64,000 nucleotides of DNA from Sipunculus nudus (lineage: Eukaryota; Annelida; Sipuncula; Golfingiida; Sipunculidae). A program made the translations under genes and the position numbers. Positions 41,078 through 52,541 of this stretch are shown here, piece after piece. Position 1 is the stretch's first letter. Each line of letters starts with the position of its first letter. The notes under the pieces are model-generated. The model saw only the letters and a list, made by a program, of their open reading frames with translations, was not told the DNA's origin and ran no database searches. The stretch lies in the NCBI GenBank assembly GCA_026874595.1, contig CM049321.1, forward strand, positions 49,583,297 through 49,647,296, given 5' to 3'.

Positions 41078-41939
41078 ATGATTTCATCAAACGATTCGGC
41101 AAACGTGACATATGTGCTAATAGAACCACTGGTATTTGAGTATTCCATATTAGCGGTAATATTCACAGCGGCCGTTGCAAGCAACGCATGCGTAATAGCA
41201 TTGCTATTGAACCGGAAGCCACGTCAGACGCCGCGTATGCATTTGTTCATCCTTCATCTAAGTATCGCCGACTTACAAGTCGCCTTCGGATGTATTCTGC
41301 CGCATATGATCGAATACATTAAACCGTTTGAAGGAACAGATATTTTGTGCCGTCTCAAAGCCTACGTCCAACTACTGGTCCTGTACGTATCAACCTATGT
41401 GCTATTAGCAACTGCGTTCGACCGGTACATGGTTATTTGCCATCCACTGTCATCATGGTATTCGCGAGTTCGCCCTGGCCGCTGTCTCGTTGTACTGGCG
41501 TGGGTCAGTTCTTTACTAATGGCCTTGCCGCAAATTGTTGTCTTCGAGGTAGATTTTGAAAACGAGGCTCCAATATGTGTTGATATTTTCAGAAACAACC
41601 CCATGGGATATAAAATCTACACTACCTGTACAACGTTCACATTATTTCTAGGACCGCTGGCGTTTTTGACGTTTTGTTACGGGAGAATAACATTTGTAGT
41701 ATGGAATAGGTTCCATCACATGATGAATCGGCAAGAACACCGGAAGTCCAGTACCGGTTCACGTCCATCCTTATCCATGGTGACGTCGACTGGTTCCGGA
41801 AGTAACGGCTGCAGGATATATAACAAGTCCACAGCTAAAACTGTCAAACTTACCTTTGTGGTGATAATAGCATACACCCTCTGCTGGACGCCATTTTTTG
41901 TCGCTCAGTTGACGTGGGCTTGGCAAGAGAACGTCCCGG
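41078..41939 (+). CDS. Neuropeptide GPCR, vasopressin/oxytocin-type, exon 1 (TM1-TM6)
   Basis: A class A G-protein-coupled receptor of the plasma membrane. The first ATG has an in-frame TGA seven codons upstream (41057), which supports the start. Residues 1-20 are extracellular with two N-glycosylation sequons (NDS 5, NVT 9). TM1 is about 22-44 (N36 = N1.50), TM2 55-77 (LSIADLQ, D65 = D2.50), TM3 from C91 to DRY (115-117), TM4 134-155, the second extracellular cysteine C167, TM5 180-205 (CYGRITFVVW), a serine-rich third loop 213-250 and TM6 255-280 with CWTP (269-272). The words RMHLFILHLSIADL, CHPL and CYG...VW are characteristic of the vasopressin/oxytocin receptor group, which is close to the CCAP, neuropeptide S and GnRH receptor groups. 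The exon ends CCCG|GTAAGT in phase 1, just after TM6, where vertebrate vasopressin receptor genes also have an intron. TM7 with NPxxY and the tail must lie on a further exon. Codons read past 41939 are intronic. Ligand choice within the group is inferred. Confidence 0.9.
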
Positions 41940-42145
41940 GTAAGTATTCATTACATACTCACAACAGTAGTCAGACACTAGAAATAAAATAAATACAACG
42001 TTACCTTAACGTTACTCTTTACTCAGAATTTGGACAATATGGTCTTACAACGGGTATTAAGACGTTACCATCTTACAACTCACACGCTTATTACTCACTG
42101 CACAGAAGGGTACTCAAACACTATTAACTCACTGCTCAGAAGGGG
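41940..42145 (+). other. Start of the GPCR intron
   Basis: It begins at the GTAAGT donor. I scanned downstream on the plus strand for an NPWIY-type TM7 coding word and found none up to 64000, so the intron may exceed 22 kb or the last exon may have been missed by eye. Confidence 0.6.
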
Positions 42146-42312
42146 ACTCAGACGCTCTATACTCCCTGCTCAGAAGGGTACCCAGACGCTATAAAATCAC
42201 TGCCAGGAAGGGAACTCAGACGCTCTATACTCCCTGCTCAGAAGGGTACCCAGACGCTATAAAATCACTGCCAGGAAGGGAACTCAGACGCTCTATACTC
42301 CCTGCTATTAAC
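42146..42312. repeat. 68-bp minisatellite made of two 34-bp halves
   Basis: ACTCAGACGC starts units at 42146, 42214 and 42282, exactly 68 bp apart, with near-identical copies. Each unit has two related halves (GAAGGGTACCCAGACGCTAT and GAAGGGAACTCAGACGCTCT), so the ancestral period is 34 bp. It lies about 200 bp inside the intron of the receptor gene. Confidence 0.9.
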
Positions 42313-42399
42313 TTACTGCTCTCAAGGTTACTTTGTCTTTGCGAGACAATACACTAATAATTGACAATTGACAAGCAAAATCACACTGTATTGGTTTTT

Positions 42400-42950
42400 A
42401 CTTAACATGTGCACGACCGAATATCGCATGAACTCCCGGCGAAATCTTGGCCGAGGCTGTCTGGCCGATTGAGATACTGGCACAAAAGGCCCCGTCATAG
42501 GTGACCAAAATACACCTGCGACTACGACTAGTCCTAGAAAACAAGCGGCAGTGGCAATTGACTGCGACTATTTTGCATCTTACAGATGCATGCCAGCATT
42601 AGGATGAATAACTATTGCAAAACACAGCAGGACCACCGGTGACCCCTGTCGACTGTCGTGAGACCTTTTTTATGGCCGATCGCTGGTCGTATAATCTTAT
42701 TTTTAATTGCGACCGAATAATACGGTCGTTCGATAATCTGCCACCGCTTATAGTCAATTTACAATTGGCTGCGACCGACGACCACACCAGTCGTAGGGAG
42801 GTATTTGTGCAGGATCAATGACCTTCTCACGACCGTTTTCAGCTGCGATCGATCGTGGGTACAAGCGAGCACCTGTCACCTGGCGTACGACCGTCTTGCG
42901 GCCGTCTTCCAGGATTACCAGTTATGTCTAGTCGTCAACTGCCATATCTC
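42400..42950. repeat. GC-rich dispersed-repeat-like block rich in CGAC/GTCG
   Basis: The words CTGCGACTACGACTAGTC, TGACTGCGACTA, CTGCGACCGACGACC, CTGCGATCGATCG and TACGACCGTCTTGCGG are scattered in both orientations, with CGACTAGTC near the left side and CTAGTCGTC near the right. Composition contrasts with the AT-rich flanks. It looks like a non-autonomous DNA element in the receptor intron. Open frames at 42599-42821 on both strands show no motif. Ends are not defined. Confidence 0.4.
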
Positions 42951-44472
42951 AGAGTCTGACTGAGCCCTAATTCACTGTTCAAAATGGGATTCTGGCCCTT
43001 ATAACTCTGGTTGAACAACATATTACATGCCATAATAAAGACACGGTTTAAGAAGTATATCAGCAACACAAGGTTTTATTGATTTAAATAATGTACTGAG
43101 ATTGTATTCTATGCTAAAATGTGCAAAAGCATGGCCTTGGTGCCTGGAATTTGACACGTTTTATTTTATAAGTGAAATATATTTAAATGCATCAGTTTTT
43201 TTTCAAAACTGATTTTAGGAGTTGAACTGATGATCATTTGGGCCCGTTTGAATTACAGTCATTGACCCCAAAAAAACATACCAAACACCCAAAGCGATAC
43301 CAAGTCACTATTACAATTCTAATAAGACCCCACAAATCACTATTCAAAACGACACTTAGGTGCTATCACCTGGCTACTGAAATAACAATTTATTATTCCG
43401 CTATAAATTTGCCCTTCATTCTACTGCTCCTTTGTTTCCATGGGTTAATTTTTATTTCCATTTATTCATTTGTTGTTATAAAATGAAAACCACCTCGTTA
43501 CACGTGATATGCTTTGAACAGACTACTGATAAGCAAGAAGGTCTAGCATTTGATTTCCCTCAGGGAAACGCCATCGTTTTTGACCATTTAAAATAACTGG
43601 TGATGACACAGACGCCAGTCAATTATGAAGCTTCCATGAATATATCCAGGGGCATGAACATGATGGAAATTACTGCCGCCGCCGGCTTTGACGCAGACAC
43701 TTTACACCTCGGGAGGTTCTTTTTTAATATCCGCCTCGGGAAGTTGGAAATACCTGCTTGCTTAACAAGAAAGAAGAAAAGGTGCCTTCCTGTAAAAGTA
43801 TAAAAATATACATGCGGTCAATGACCGATGGGACAGCTTTCACGCATTGACTAATAACAGTACACTTATATAATTAAAATTTGTTATTATAAGCCCTCAA
43901 GTGGTATTTTATAGTTTTGAATAGTTTATGTACTTTATCGCGCCACTTTATACCGACGCCGACGTGCCTCCATTTTCGTTTGCATATCAACGAATTTACG
44001 ACAAGATGACACGACGCGAGTTTAATATTAAAGCGGGAGAGACAGTTGTCATATATATTGGTGCTATAACTAAAATGTTTTAATCATGAGGTCACACACA
44101 ATGCTCCACACCTGACGACCAGTGTTGTTGTATTTTGCATCAAGCTCAAAATTTTATACATGATACATTCGCGTTCGTTGGCGTGATAAAACCGGGACAC
44201 AGGTGAGGAGCATAATTTGTTCGATGTTTCGAGTGCAATCAGACCAACGAGAGACGTCTCATGTTTAAATTTGGAGCTGGATGCACAATGTGATACCACG
44301 CCCTTACTGGTCGGATTACAAGTATTTGCTCTGTGCCCACCCTGGTGGTGAAACCCGATAACGTCGGTGTTCAAAGCAGAGTTAAGATAAAGTAGACCTG
44401 GAACGACTGGAATAAATAACCGCTGCGAAGGGAGCGTACGATTAAATAAGAGATCTCTCTATTGGTAACAGA
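42951..44472. other. No gene recognised
   Basis: Frames at 43238-43486, 43600-43803 and 44084-44374 (minus, 96 codons) carry no motif. A GC-rich patch at 43670-43745 is open on the plus strand but has no splice context. Confidence 0.4.
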
Positions 44473-44503
44473 AACGGATTCCTTAATCCTGGATCCGCCC
44501 CTG
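44473..44503 (-). repeat. Transposon-end-like fragment
   Basis: Its reverse complement contains CCAGGGGCGGATCCAGGATT, a word seen at the ends of hAT-like invertebrate elements. A near-identical word is at 50683-50708. No partner end is evident. Confidence 0.35.
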
Positions 44504-44699
44504 GGCCAATCTTAATTTAGATATAGCGAGGCCGATAAATGTCACAGCACAAAGACAGTTCACCTGCCAATGCTTCCATTAAGATTCCTATATCATAAAT
44601 GTAATACCCCTGAAATAAAGATATTGATATTTCACAAACCCTCAATCACTGAATGCATAATTGATGCCAGTGATGTCCGGTCTCGACTTGACTTTTTTT

Positions 44700-45090
44700 A
44701 TTTTTTTTTTAAGTTCCTGGACTTGGACTTGTACTTGGACTCGGAGGTAAGGCCTTGTCACTCTTGAATCCAATAGAAAAACACAAAAACAACAGAATAT
44801 CACAAAATAATGACATTCTATACACCACGCTTTGCACAGCATTAGGGCCTATAATGTAATTATAGCCATTAAAATGAAAGCACATGAGGACTTATTAAAA
44901 ATGTACATGATAACATGAAACTGCTCTTATTGGACTCGGACTTAGACATGGACTCGGGGTCCAAAGGACTCGTACTCGAAGAAGGTAGACTTGGACTCAA
45001 ACCTCAAGGACTCGGACTTGGACTTGCATTCGAATATTCTAAATTCAGACATGCACTCGGACTCGGATGGTGGGGACTGGACTACATCAG
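44700..45090 (+). repeat. GGACTC/GGACTT hexamer array
   Basis: Degenerate tandem hexamers (GGACTTGGACTTGTACTTGG, TTGGACTCGGACTTAGACAT) fill 44714-44750 and 44930-45075, separated by unrelated sequence. Frame-dependent Asp-Ser-Asp-Leu or Leu-Gly peptides in the local frames are repeat translations. Confidence 0.8.
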
Positions 45091-45429
45091 CCTTAGAACT
45101 GACATTAGTCAAGCAACAGGAAGATCAATGTATTCTCTATAATTAAAGTCAAAATAATCTTCATACGTGTAAGTTTGGTAAAAAAATCTTATTTGACACT
45201 ACCTATGGTGAACAAATCAAAAACTTTCATTTTCGCGATTATTTTTAATATAATTTTTTTTCAAATGTTAGGAGACAGAAACATCTAGTTAGAAAACAAA
45301 ACAAAGCCGAACTACAACAGGTTCTTTCAATTGTTCGATTTTGTCTACTGGTAGAAAAGTCCGCTATCTCCAATGAGAATCAAGTAATTCTTCAAGTACC
45401 TGTTTTTTTTCTGTGGCCATAGCTGTAAT

Positions 45430-45750
45430 AAATCACGTTCAGCACTTTTCATTTGACGTGGAAACCTGCGATCCTATGGAAGTCCACGATCAAGGTTTCG
45501 CAGCCATTAATAATTGAAGAGCTGTCTGTAAAAGGAGACCATTGATTTACTTGTCGGTCTAAACTTGTCTTGCTTTTGGCACGCTAGTTTCCTACACATG
45601 GGAGACGTGTCAACCCTAAAAAGGTTTCCGTTAATGGTCCTCGGGGAATGGACTTGCTTTAAAAACACATACACTGCCGTTGAGGCACGGAGTAGGCCGT
45701 CAACAACACGAAAGCTTTAATAGAGAAGGTTCTTTCTTAACACCCACCCA
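45430..45750 (+). repeat. Copy 1 of a diverged direct duplication
   Basis: It shares ordered words with 46365-46650: GGAAACC...GGAAGTCC, GCTAGTTTCCT, GGTTTCCGT, GGACTTGCTTT, GTCAACAA and TTAACAC. The copies lie about 0.92 kb apart in the same orientation and are strongly diverged. No coding frame is conserved between them. Confidence 0.6.
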
Positions 45751-46364
45751 ATCCGGCGCCGTGGTATTACAAGAAAGCCCTATAGGTTTGAGAACTATTG
45801 CCCTGTAATAGCAAAAGTCAGGGCGTTGGCAGATGGGGCAATTTTTAAACACAGGTTACCTATACTGCACGACTAAAAAAATTCTTAGAACTCAGCCAGG
45901 AGATGTTTATTATCAGTGGCATATCCAGCTTTTAAAAAAGAGCAGTCCTAACACCGAAGTCGGAGATGACGCGGGGGGGGGGGGGGGGGGGTGCTTCAGA
46001 TAGGAATAATCCTGAAACACAAAAATATTAGATAAGTATTTGGTGCAACTAAATATAACTAAATACGATCAGTTCCTGTTCAACAAACAATTAACACAAC
46101 ATACATATAAAAATTGCGATGGCGCTTTTGTGAAAATTGCATTAAAATTATAAGCTGGTGTCTTTCTATAGGATTTGAATAAAAATTACAGGGAAAGGAA
46201 CAAAATGTGCAAGGTTGGGCCGGAGAAGGTCAAGGAAGCTATGTCTATGAGTACGCGGTCATGTCACAGACATGGTCGTACGAAGATGGTGTTATCTATA
46301 TTATCTTAGCGAAACCTCCTTATCAACAAGTACTTTTTTCCGTGTATTGTTCTGCGGTCGTTTC
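45751..46364. other. Spacer between duplicated copies
   Basis: It holds a G run of about 19 (45973-45991) and no recognised gene. Confidence 0.5.
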
Positions 46365-46650
46365 GGTTCATAAACACGTTTAACCTGGAAACCACCATCT
46401 TGAGACCGTGGAAGTCCTCCACAGGGGTCTTTCTGTCAAGGATGTTTGAAGAAAAGCCTTTTATAGGGTGACAATGACTAGACTGTCGGACATGGAATCG
46501 TCTTTCCGCATGGAAAAGCTAGTTTCCTGAACACCTGTTAATTCTCAAAAACAGTTTCCGTCAATTGACTTGCTTTCCAACACAACCACAGGCTGAGGGC
46601 AGTCAACAATACGCAACCTTTGATCCGAAAAAGTTATTTTTTTAACACTG
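46365..46650 (+). repeat. Copy 2 of the diverged direct duplication
   Basis: Partner of 45430-45750. GCTAGTTTCCT, CAGTTTCCGT, TTGACTTGCTTT and AGTCAACAA are in the same order. The pair could be old LTRs, but TG...CA ends and a primer binding site were not found, so a simple segmental duplication is as likely. Confidence 0.6.
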
Positions 46651-47206
46651 GACTTGGCATCATGGTGCTATCTGAACTTGGTGAAAGAAGACACTTCATT
46701 TTCAAGATCCTGCTGACATCAGAAGTAAGGCCGATCGCCGCTAGGCCACATACGACAAAAATACTGTACTGCGGACTCTTGAAACAATAACAAATGGTGC
46801 CAGCGCGCGAAAATTTTCTTTTCTTCATCGGTCGAGACACAACACGTTATATGCCAGCTTGCAAAGAAAATACAGGCAATAGATTCAACTCGTGAAATAG
46901 TGTATATGAGCAACACATAATATAGTCCATTTTTCGAACCATTAAGAATTCATTTCGCGATAAATTAAGCGGCGAATCCGTGGAACAATGATTTTTGTTT
47001 GTTTTGGCTGTCCGACATCATCTGATGCACAAAGCAGCTAAATTACATTTTTATACGAAATCCGAATTACCCAGTCAACGGCGTCAAGTTATCTTCAAGA
47101 GTGTGGAGGGGCGGAGGGGGCGGGGGTTGGAGGGTAATCAAATTCAACTCAGAAATGGGTCCAAAGGGTGTTGTAATAAATATTATATTTAATATATATC
47201 GCCTTG
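46651..47206. other. No gene recognised
   Basis: Overlapping short frames at 46634-46916 and 46995-47192 carry no motif. A G-rich tract (GGGGCGGAGGGGGCGGGGGT) lies at about 47106-47126. Confidence 0.4.
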
Positions 47207-47345
47207 CGACCACCCCACCATAGCAATCACCCAACAATTACGACCACTTTGATTGGTCCCGAATTTATTTTAGTTTATCTATGTTTATAATTGACTCAGA
47301 ATTACGACCACCCCTGAATTCAGAATTACGACCTGATTTTCCTGG
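47207..47345. repeat. AATTACGACCAC repeat fragment
   Basis: Words CGACCACCCCACCATAG, AATTACGACCACTTTGATTG, AGAATTACGACCACCCCTGA and AGAATTACGACCTGATTTTC recur in one orientation. A matching fragment is at 48005-48080. It is probably an internally duplicated remnant of a pogo/Tigger-like transposon end. Inference only. Confidence 0.4.
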
Positions 47346-48004
47346 CCCCAGCACTAATTGGATCCGGAAACAACGTGTCACGAGTCAATGGCTGCGCCTT
47401 GTTACAGACGCATTAACGATAGATCAAAGAGGGTACCAAGGTTTCCCGACCCGAGTATTCATCTGGTCCCGCATATCTTTCTGAATCAGTGACTGCGCCG
47501 AGACTCGTCGAGGTGTATGTGATAGATAAAAAAGGGTAACCATCGGCCTGATTACCCAATGAGCCGGTCTGCTTGGCTAACTGCACTGAGGTCTTGGGCT
47601 AGCGATGCTAATTGCCCCTCAGTGATCATCTGTATTACAGCAACCCTAAGTGCGGGATGAGAGCTTAGTATTTCTACTCATCGCATATTTTTCTATCCCC
47701 CTTGGTCCAATTAACGATCTAGTTAATCCTAATGGTGCTCATACCATTGTATACCATGTATTATGTTCAATAGATATTCAGTAGGTTTTCGTATTGCCTT
47801 TAGTGTAATTAAGGGTTAATCGTCAGGCTTAAGTATGTGTACATTTATATTTATTTTTATCATGAATAGATATTTCTTTTTAACAAATAACAAAAAAATC
47901 ATAACAAGGATCACTGCAAAGTAAAACATTTTGTTATGATTAAAGATATGCAATTAATACACACCGATACACATTAAACATCGGCGTGTTATATGAAACC
48001 AGGG
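47346..48004. other. No gene recognised
   Basis: Nothing recognisable lies between the two AATTACGACCAC fragments. The spacing and the shared words leave open that they are the ends of one decayed element. Confidence 0.35.
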
Positions 48005-48080
48005 TAAGAGGTTCACGTATACGGCCACCCCCGAATTACGACCACTTTGCTCAGTCCCCAGGTTGGTCGTAATTGTGGAG
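48005..48080. repeat. AATTACGACCAC repeat fragment, second
   Basis: GAGGTTCACGTATACGGCCA, then GAATTACGACCACTTTGCTC, then GGTTGGTCGTAATTGTGG. The last word is the complement type of the first, so the fragment is itself partly palindromic, as terminal repeats of Tigger-type elements can be. Confidence 0.4.
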
Positions 48081-48267
48081 TCTCATTGTTGATATAATTT
48101 TCTTAATGTCAGGGGCTTGATTACATTGACCAAACCCTTGATAAAATAAAATTCCCCTATCCGCCCTGTATTTACACCTCTATCCCGGTCTGTTATTGAT
48201 AGATTATATCACTGTCACATAGAAATAAAAAGTATGCAATACGGTTTTAAGGATTCATGAGGAATTA

Positions 48268-48480
48268 TGACGTAGTGGCATAGTACCCAGCCTGCGTTGC
48301 TCTACACTCATCGCAAGGCAGGCTCGAAACCATGGTAAGGACGTAGCCGTATTGTCAAAAGTCATTTTACGCTACTGCTGAGTAAAGGATATCAGTCGGA
48401 GCCCCTCAGACGCCTCATGGAAAAGAGTGACAGGGTTAAGCTAAAGTATATGTGTACCACTTGACCATGGTTAGCATGGA
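48268..48480 (+). mobile_element. Probable tRNA-derived SINE
   Basis: An A-box-like TAGTGGCATAGTACCC (48273-48288) and a B-box-like GGCTCGAAACC (48321-48331), 47 bp apart, fit a tRNA-like Pol III promoter. The sequence downstream to about 48480 is moderately GC-rich and unlike the flanks. No tail or target duplication was identified, and the head does not fold cleanly as a tRNA by eye. Confidence 0.45.
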
Positions 48481-50235
48481 TAGCGCTACAGGGTATTCCA
48501 TTGGCCATGTACCATTGACATGTTATTCTAGCGTTTATTATGGGTAGAGAGTCATTCCATTTATCGTACATAGAATATAAACATAGTATGCATCAAGCTG
48601 CATCAGTATACCGCATAAATATGCGTCTGTGAAAGTGTTTCACCCCTATGATCCCGGAGTTCCTTTTATGCTGTTACAACCGAAAGGTACCAAAGGCACA
48701 GTGGGGAACGAGTAATATTCCATTTTCTTCACAGCAAGTACTCATACTTTCAGACATGCTGATCTTTGAGTAGTAATTTTGGACCCGGCGGAGTCCAATA
48801 TCTGTATTAATGATAGTATATGTAGGGGTTTTTTTTGTAGGGTAATTCGTCAATAGCGGTACCTGTAGCGCTATACATTCCAAACATGGTCAAGCGACAC
48901 ATACTGTAGCTAGAAAGAGTAGTGAGGCCTGTCTAGAACATAAACAAAATCGCTCCAATGGCTTAATACCACATCATGCCCACCGGATTATTCCTACCTC
49001 ATATTCATACCTAAAATCCGAAAGACTTTTTTAGCATTTCCGTATAATCATGTTGTAACCTACATTCTCATTAGAAGAAAACGAGGCAGTGACAGGCCAT
49101 GGACATATGATTATTTCTCCCCGTCCGGCCTCTAAAAAGGGGAGGCTGGTGAGGGTTATATATTCATATTTGGGAATAAACTCTTTATGGGTGGTTGTAT
49201 TCAGGTGCATCATAACCGATTTTAATTATTTTTATCAAATATTTTTATTTTTTTTTTTTTGAAAATAAATTGTTATTTTCTCTGTATGCCAGATGGGAAA
49301 AAGGGAAAAAGGAAAAAGGGGTGTAAGTGGGGGGTTAATCAAGAAGAATAAAAATAAATACATGGATCTAGGCCGGAAATATGTTTGTTACCCTAATTAA
49401 GGGCCGTCGCGGCTAATAAGCGGGGTCCACACCCTCCCCCCCTCCCACCCATCCACTACCTCTGGATTGGTTGCTGATTAGAGTCTGCCGAAACAAGTGT
49501 GCTTTCAGGATAATCATACTGTTGCTGTATTGACTGTTCAATGTTGTCCGTGATAACATTGACTGCTCCCAACCGTTCTTTTAACCTCCTTAACTCAAGA
49601 ACTATGCAGAGCAACGTACATGGAATCATCCTATATATCCGCTAGGGGGTCGAAGTTATGTCGCTGGCTGACAGGCGATGATGTATACACCAGCAAAGTT
49701 GCTGTTGGGACCAATATATTGAATATATTGATTCCCGAGTGCAATTTTCCGGAAGCGCTTTCCGGCGACAAGCCGATGAATGATGGCGGGATAATGTAAT
49801 ACTTGACTGTGCGATGATCTTAAAGACCATTTAATATCTTCATATGGGGCATAATGCTGCATATATCTAGAGGCCAAATCAATTTTTCATCTACTTTCTT
49901 TATTTTCATGGGAAAAGTAAAGAGACTTCCTATTTCTGTGTTACATTTAAACATATACCTGCGGCTAGCATTAATTATGACCGTCTTACACCTAATGTAT
50001 TGAAGTGTATATTCGTAATTCTGCAGAATGGCTCAATCCAAGTGCTGTTATCTTGCCATATAAAATAGTACAGGTTTACCCGCCACAATTATAATTTGCT
50101 CCTATTAAAACCAATAACACCTATAATGTGTAAATATCATTTATGCAAAAGTACAAGCAGATATAATCTTTTTGGTTTAACCATTATTGGAAGAGAACAC
50201 TGCACGAACGATATTATGACAGAACGAATGAATAA
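48481..50235. other. No gene recognised
   Basis: Short frames only, the largest being overlapping minus frames at 49642-49877. A T run lies at about 49248-49260 and a GGGAAAAAGG-type purine tract near 49295-49335. Confidence 0.4.
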
Positions 50236-50400
50236 GAAGGCACGCAGCTGTCAGTGCGCTGGACTTGAGACCGTAGGTAGTGGGTTCGCGTCTCGTCCTG
50301 ACTTCCTTCCACTCTCAGACTCCTTGTCAAATTCTTTACCACAAGGGGTTGCTCTCGCGACCCAGGAGTGAATTGGTTATGGGTGGCAGACACATTTAGA
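50236..50400 (+). mobile_element. tRNA-derived SINE (Meta/Deu-SINE style body)
   Basis: The tRNA-like head has an A-box-like region (GCAGCTGTCAGTGCGCTGG, about 50245-50263) and a B box (GGGTTCGCGTC, 50282-50292). The body contains ATTCTTTACCACA, GCTCTCGCGACCCAGGAGTG and TTGGTTATGGGTGGC. A body with CTTTACCAC followed by a CGACCCAGG...ATGGGT segment is the pattern of widespread metazoan SINEs with a shared central domain. The overlapping frame 50096-50371 is incidental. 3' end not defined. Confidence 0.6.
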
Positions 50401-50539
50401 ACAAATAACCCTCAAGCGTCTATTACAGCTCATTAGGTTTTATGCTTCCCATGCCGCTGAAAAAAAGTTACTATAATGAACAGACCCGAAAGACCATGGA
50501 CCACGATGTAAATACGGATGGGACTTACAATTTCGGTTA

Positions 50540-50708
50540 TATCTTTAAATATCCTTTTTAATCTATCCGCCGAAACCTTTTTAAGGGTCCCATACAGGAT
50601 TTCGCGGCCTGGATCCCACTTTTCCGGACCTGGGGATCTGTTTTTAGGGTTTTCATTTGTCATCCTGGGTTGGACCCCCCCTTTCCTTAATCCTGGATCC
50701 ACCCCTGC
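50540..50708 (-). repeat. Transposon-end-like GC-rich fragment
   Basis: Read from 50708 on the minus strand it begins CAGGGGTGGATCCAGGATTA and continues through a G7 run. The 44.5 kb fragment starts with the same word (CAGGGGCGGATCCAGGATTA). This is a shared element end; the superfamily (hAT-like) is a guess from the word alone. Confidence 0.4.
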
Positions 50709-51032
50709 AGAAAACTATAATTGACAAATGTTAATGAAGGGAATATTTGAGAGATTCTTAGACACCCAGGTTTGGCTTCTCCATGGAAACGAATAAGGTG
50801 GCACTTAATTAAGAAACTTTATTAATTAGGTCTTAATTCAAGAGATAGTATAGAGCAAGTTCCCTCACAACTGAGCTTATCTTTACGAGAGTCTTACTTA
50901 TGAAAACTCTTGCCCGAAAAAGGAAGTGCTCGTGTTAATAAGAATTGCTGATACGTAGACGTCTGAAACAGTGTGGTACCAACAAGATGAGACTTTTAAG
51001 GTGTACTTGAAGGGAAAAGTGATGTAGTAGAG
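50709..51032. other. No gene recognised
   Basis: Nothing recognisable before the hexamer array. Confidence 0.4.
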
Positions 51033-51165
51033 TCCACTCAATCCGAGTTAAAGTTCGAGTCCATTCCACTCGAGACATATTCAGAGTTCTTGAGGTTCGA
51101 GTCAAAGTCCACCGTTTCCGAGTCCGATTCATTTGGACAGGAGCCAAGTCCGAGTCCAATAAAAG
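51033..51165 (-). repeat. GGACTC/GGACTT hexamer array, inverted relative to 44.7 kb
   Basis: GAGTCC/AAGTCC words (CCGAGTCCGATTC, AAGTCCGAGTCCAATAAAAG) run on the opposite strand to the array at 44700-45090. The edge words match: ACTTTTATTGGACTCGGAC here read in reverse, CTCTTATTGGACTCGGACTT at 44922. The flank is therefore shared too, so these are two copies of one dispersed unit, not independent microsatellites. Confidence 0.75.
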
Positions 51166-52541
51166 TATCCTAATTGAAAAACATTTAAATGTAAATTTGG
51201 AGGATATATCGTTTCTTTATGTTAGTTTGTAATGTTCAATAAGGTTTTTGTCTCCCTATGCAGAGCTGCTACTTGGAATATAGAGTTTTATTAGGTAGTA
51301 AGGAGCTTTCATCAGATTTCATACAAGGCAAATACCACATTTTTAATGGCATACTAGTGTGTATTTGAACCCAACCCTTCTTTGTATTTTTCTAATGATC
51401 AGTCATTTATATTCCATTGTTAAATGAAAGCTGTCGTCAATTAGGTCTCGGAACTGATTACAACCGAACTGATTACAACCGGCGTCTGCTCAACCAAAGC
51501 AGACTGATATTTGAATTCTGCTTTGGGGAATGCTACAATGCTGAAAATATTTTTAAGTAAACAAAAATGACCAAAGATCCAGAGTGCTAATTATGTAAAA
51601 AGAAAGAGACTTATTAATTGGAAATGTATTGTAAAGAAATAAATAATAATGCGATATCGGCAGGTTTCGTAACAAAGTGCTTTTGTGATATCACGATTCA
51701 CTTAATTCGAGTTCTGATGTCATTTTTCGCGGTGGAGATGAAACGTTAAAACCATCATGATGTGTCATATTTTTTTTATTCATTATCGACTCAATCATCA
51801 TCAATGTAAAATAACCATCATCATCATAATCATTATCACCATCACAATTTTTTATCGTTATGGTATTATAAAAAAAACATATTTTAGTGAAAGCGGCCAA
51901 AATTAAACGCCATCGAGTTTTGATTAACTGTCATTAATGTTTTGTCCATGCCCACGGCCTGTAGGAATCACTATTTAGTTTATGCCATCGGCCCACTGAG
52001 GAACTTCCGGGAGTCTCGGTGGGCTAATTCAACCAGGTGAAGAATTATGCTTGTGAAAGATCTTGTGAAAGATATTGCAACCCTTTAACCAGACATTCGT
52101 ATAGAATTTACTTGAGCTTTCTCATACATTCGTGACACTTCAACCATAAATTTGGTTTACTCTCCTACCACACTGGTAAAACATTAGGCCTACCTTCCAT
52201 CCCTCTTGTCTATATTTTAACTGAAAATTAATAGACCATCTTTATTGTAAAGCAGGCTCGCCCACAGCAGGGTGCGAAAACGCCACTGCTATTCTCACAC
52301 TTGAATGATCAAGACGTTTGCCCAGTGGCCCAGGTCGGTCGTCACTTAGTTAAGTCATTTTGACGTGCTAAGGGGCTTAACGTTAATCGACATAGGGTGA
52401 AGTTCAGTGGCCCCCGCGATTGTTCTATTCCCTGTATATCCCATTTATCTACACGTTCACCCTTTTATTAAAGCCGGGCACCTTGGACTGTACCGTGATA
52501 CATTACTCCTGTTCGGTATCTCTCACATACCTACATGTGAG

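Noticed and set aside
41940-41992. Extension of the GPCR frame to a stop at 41992
   Set aside because: The sequence after 41939 begins GTAAGT and the added residues do not resemble extracellular loop 3 or TM7; it is read-through into the intron.
44915-45142. Leu-Gly/Asp-Ser-rich open frame
   Set aside because: Product of the GGACTC/T hexamer array.
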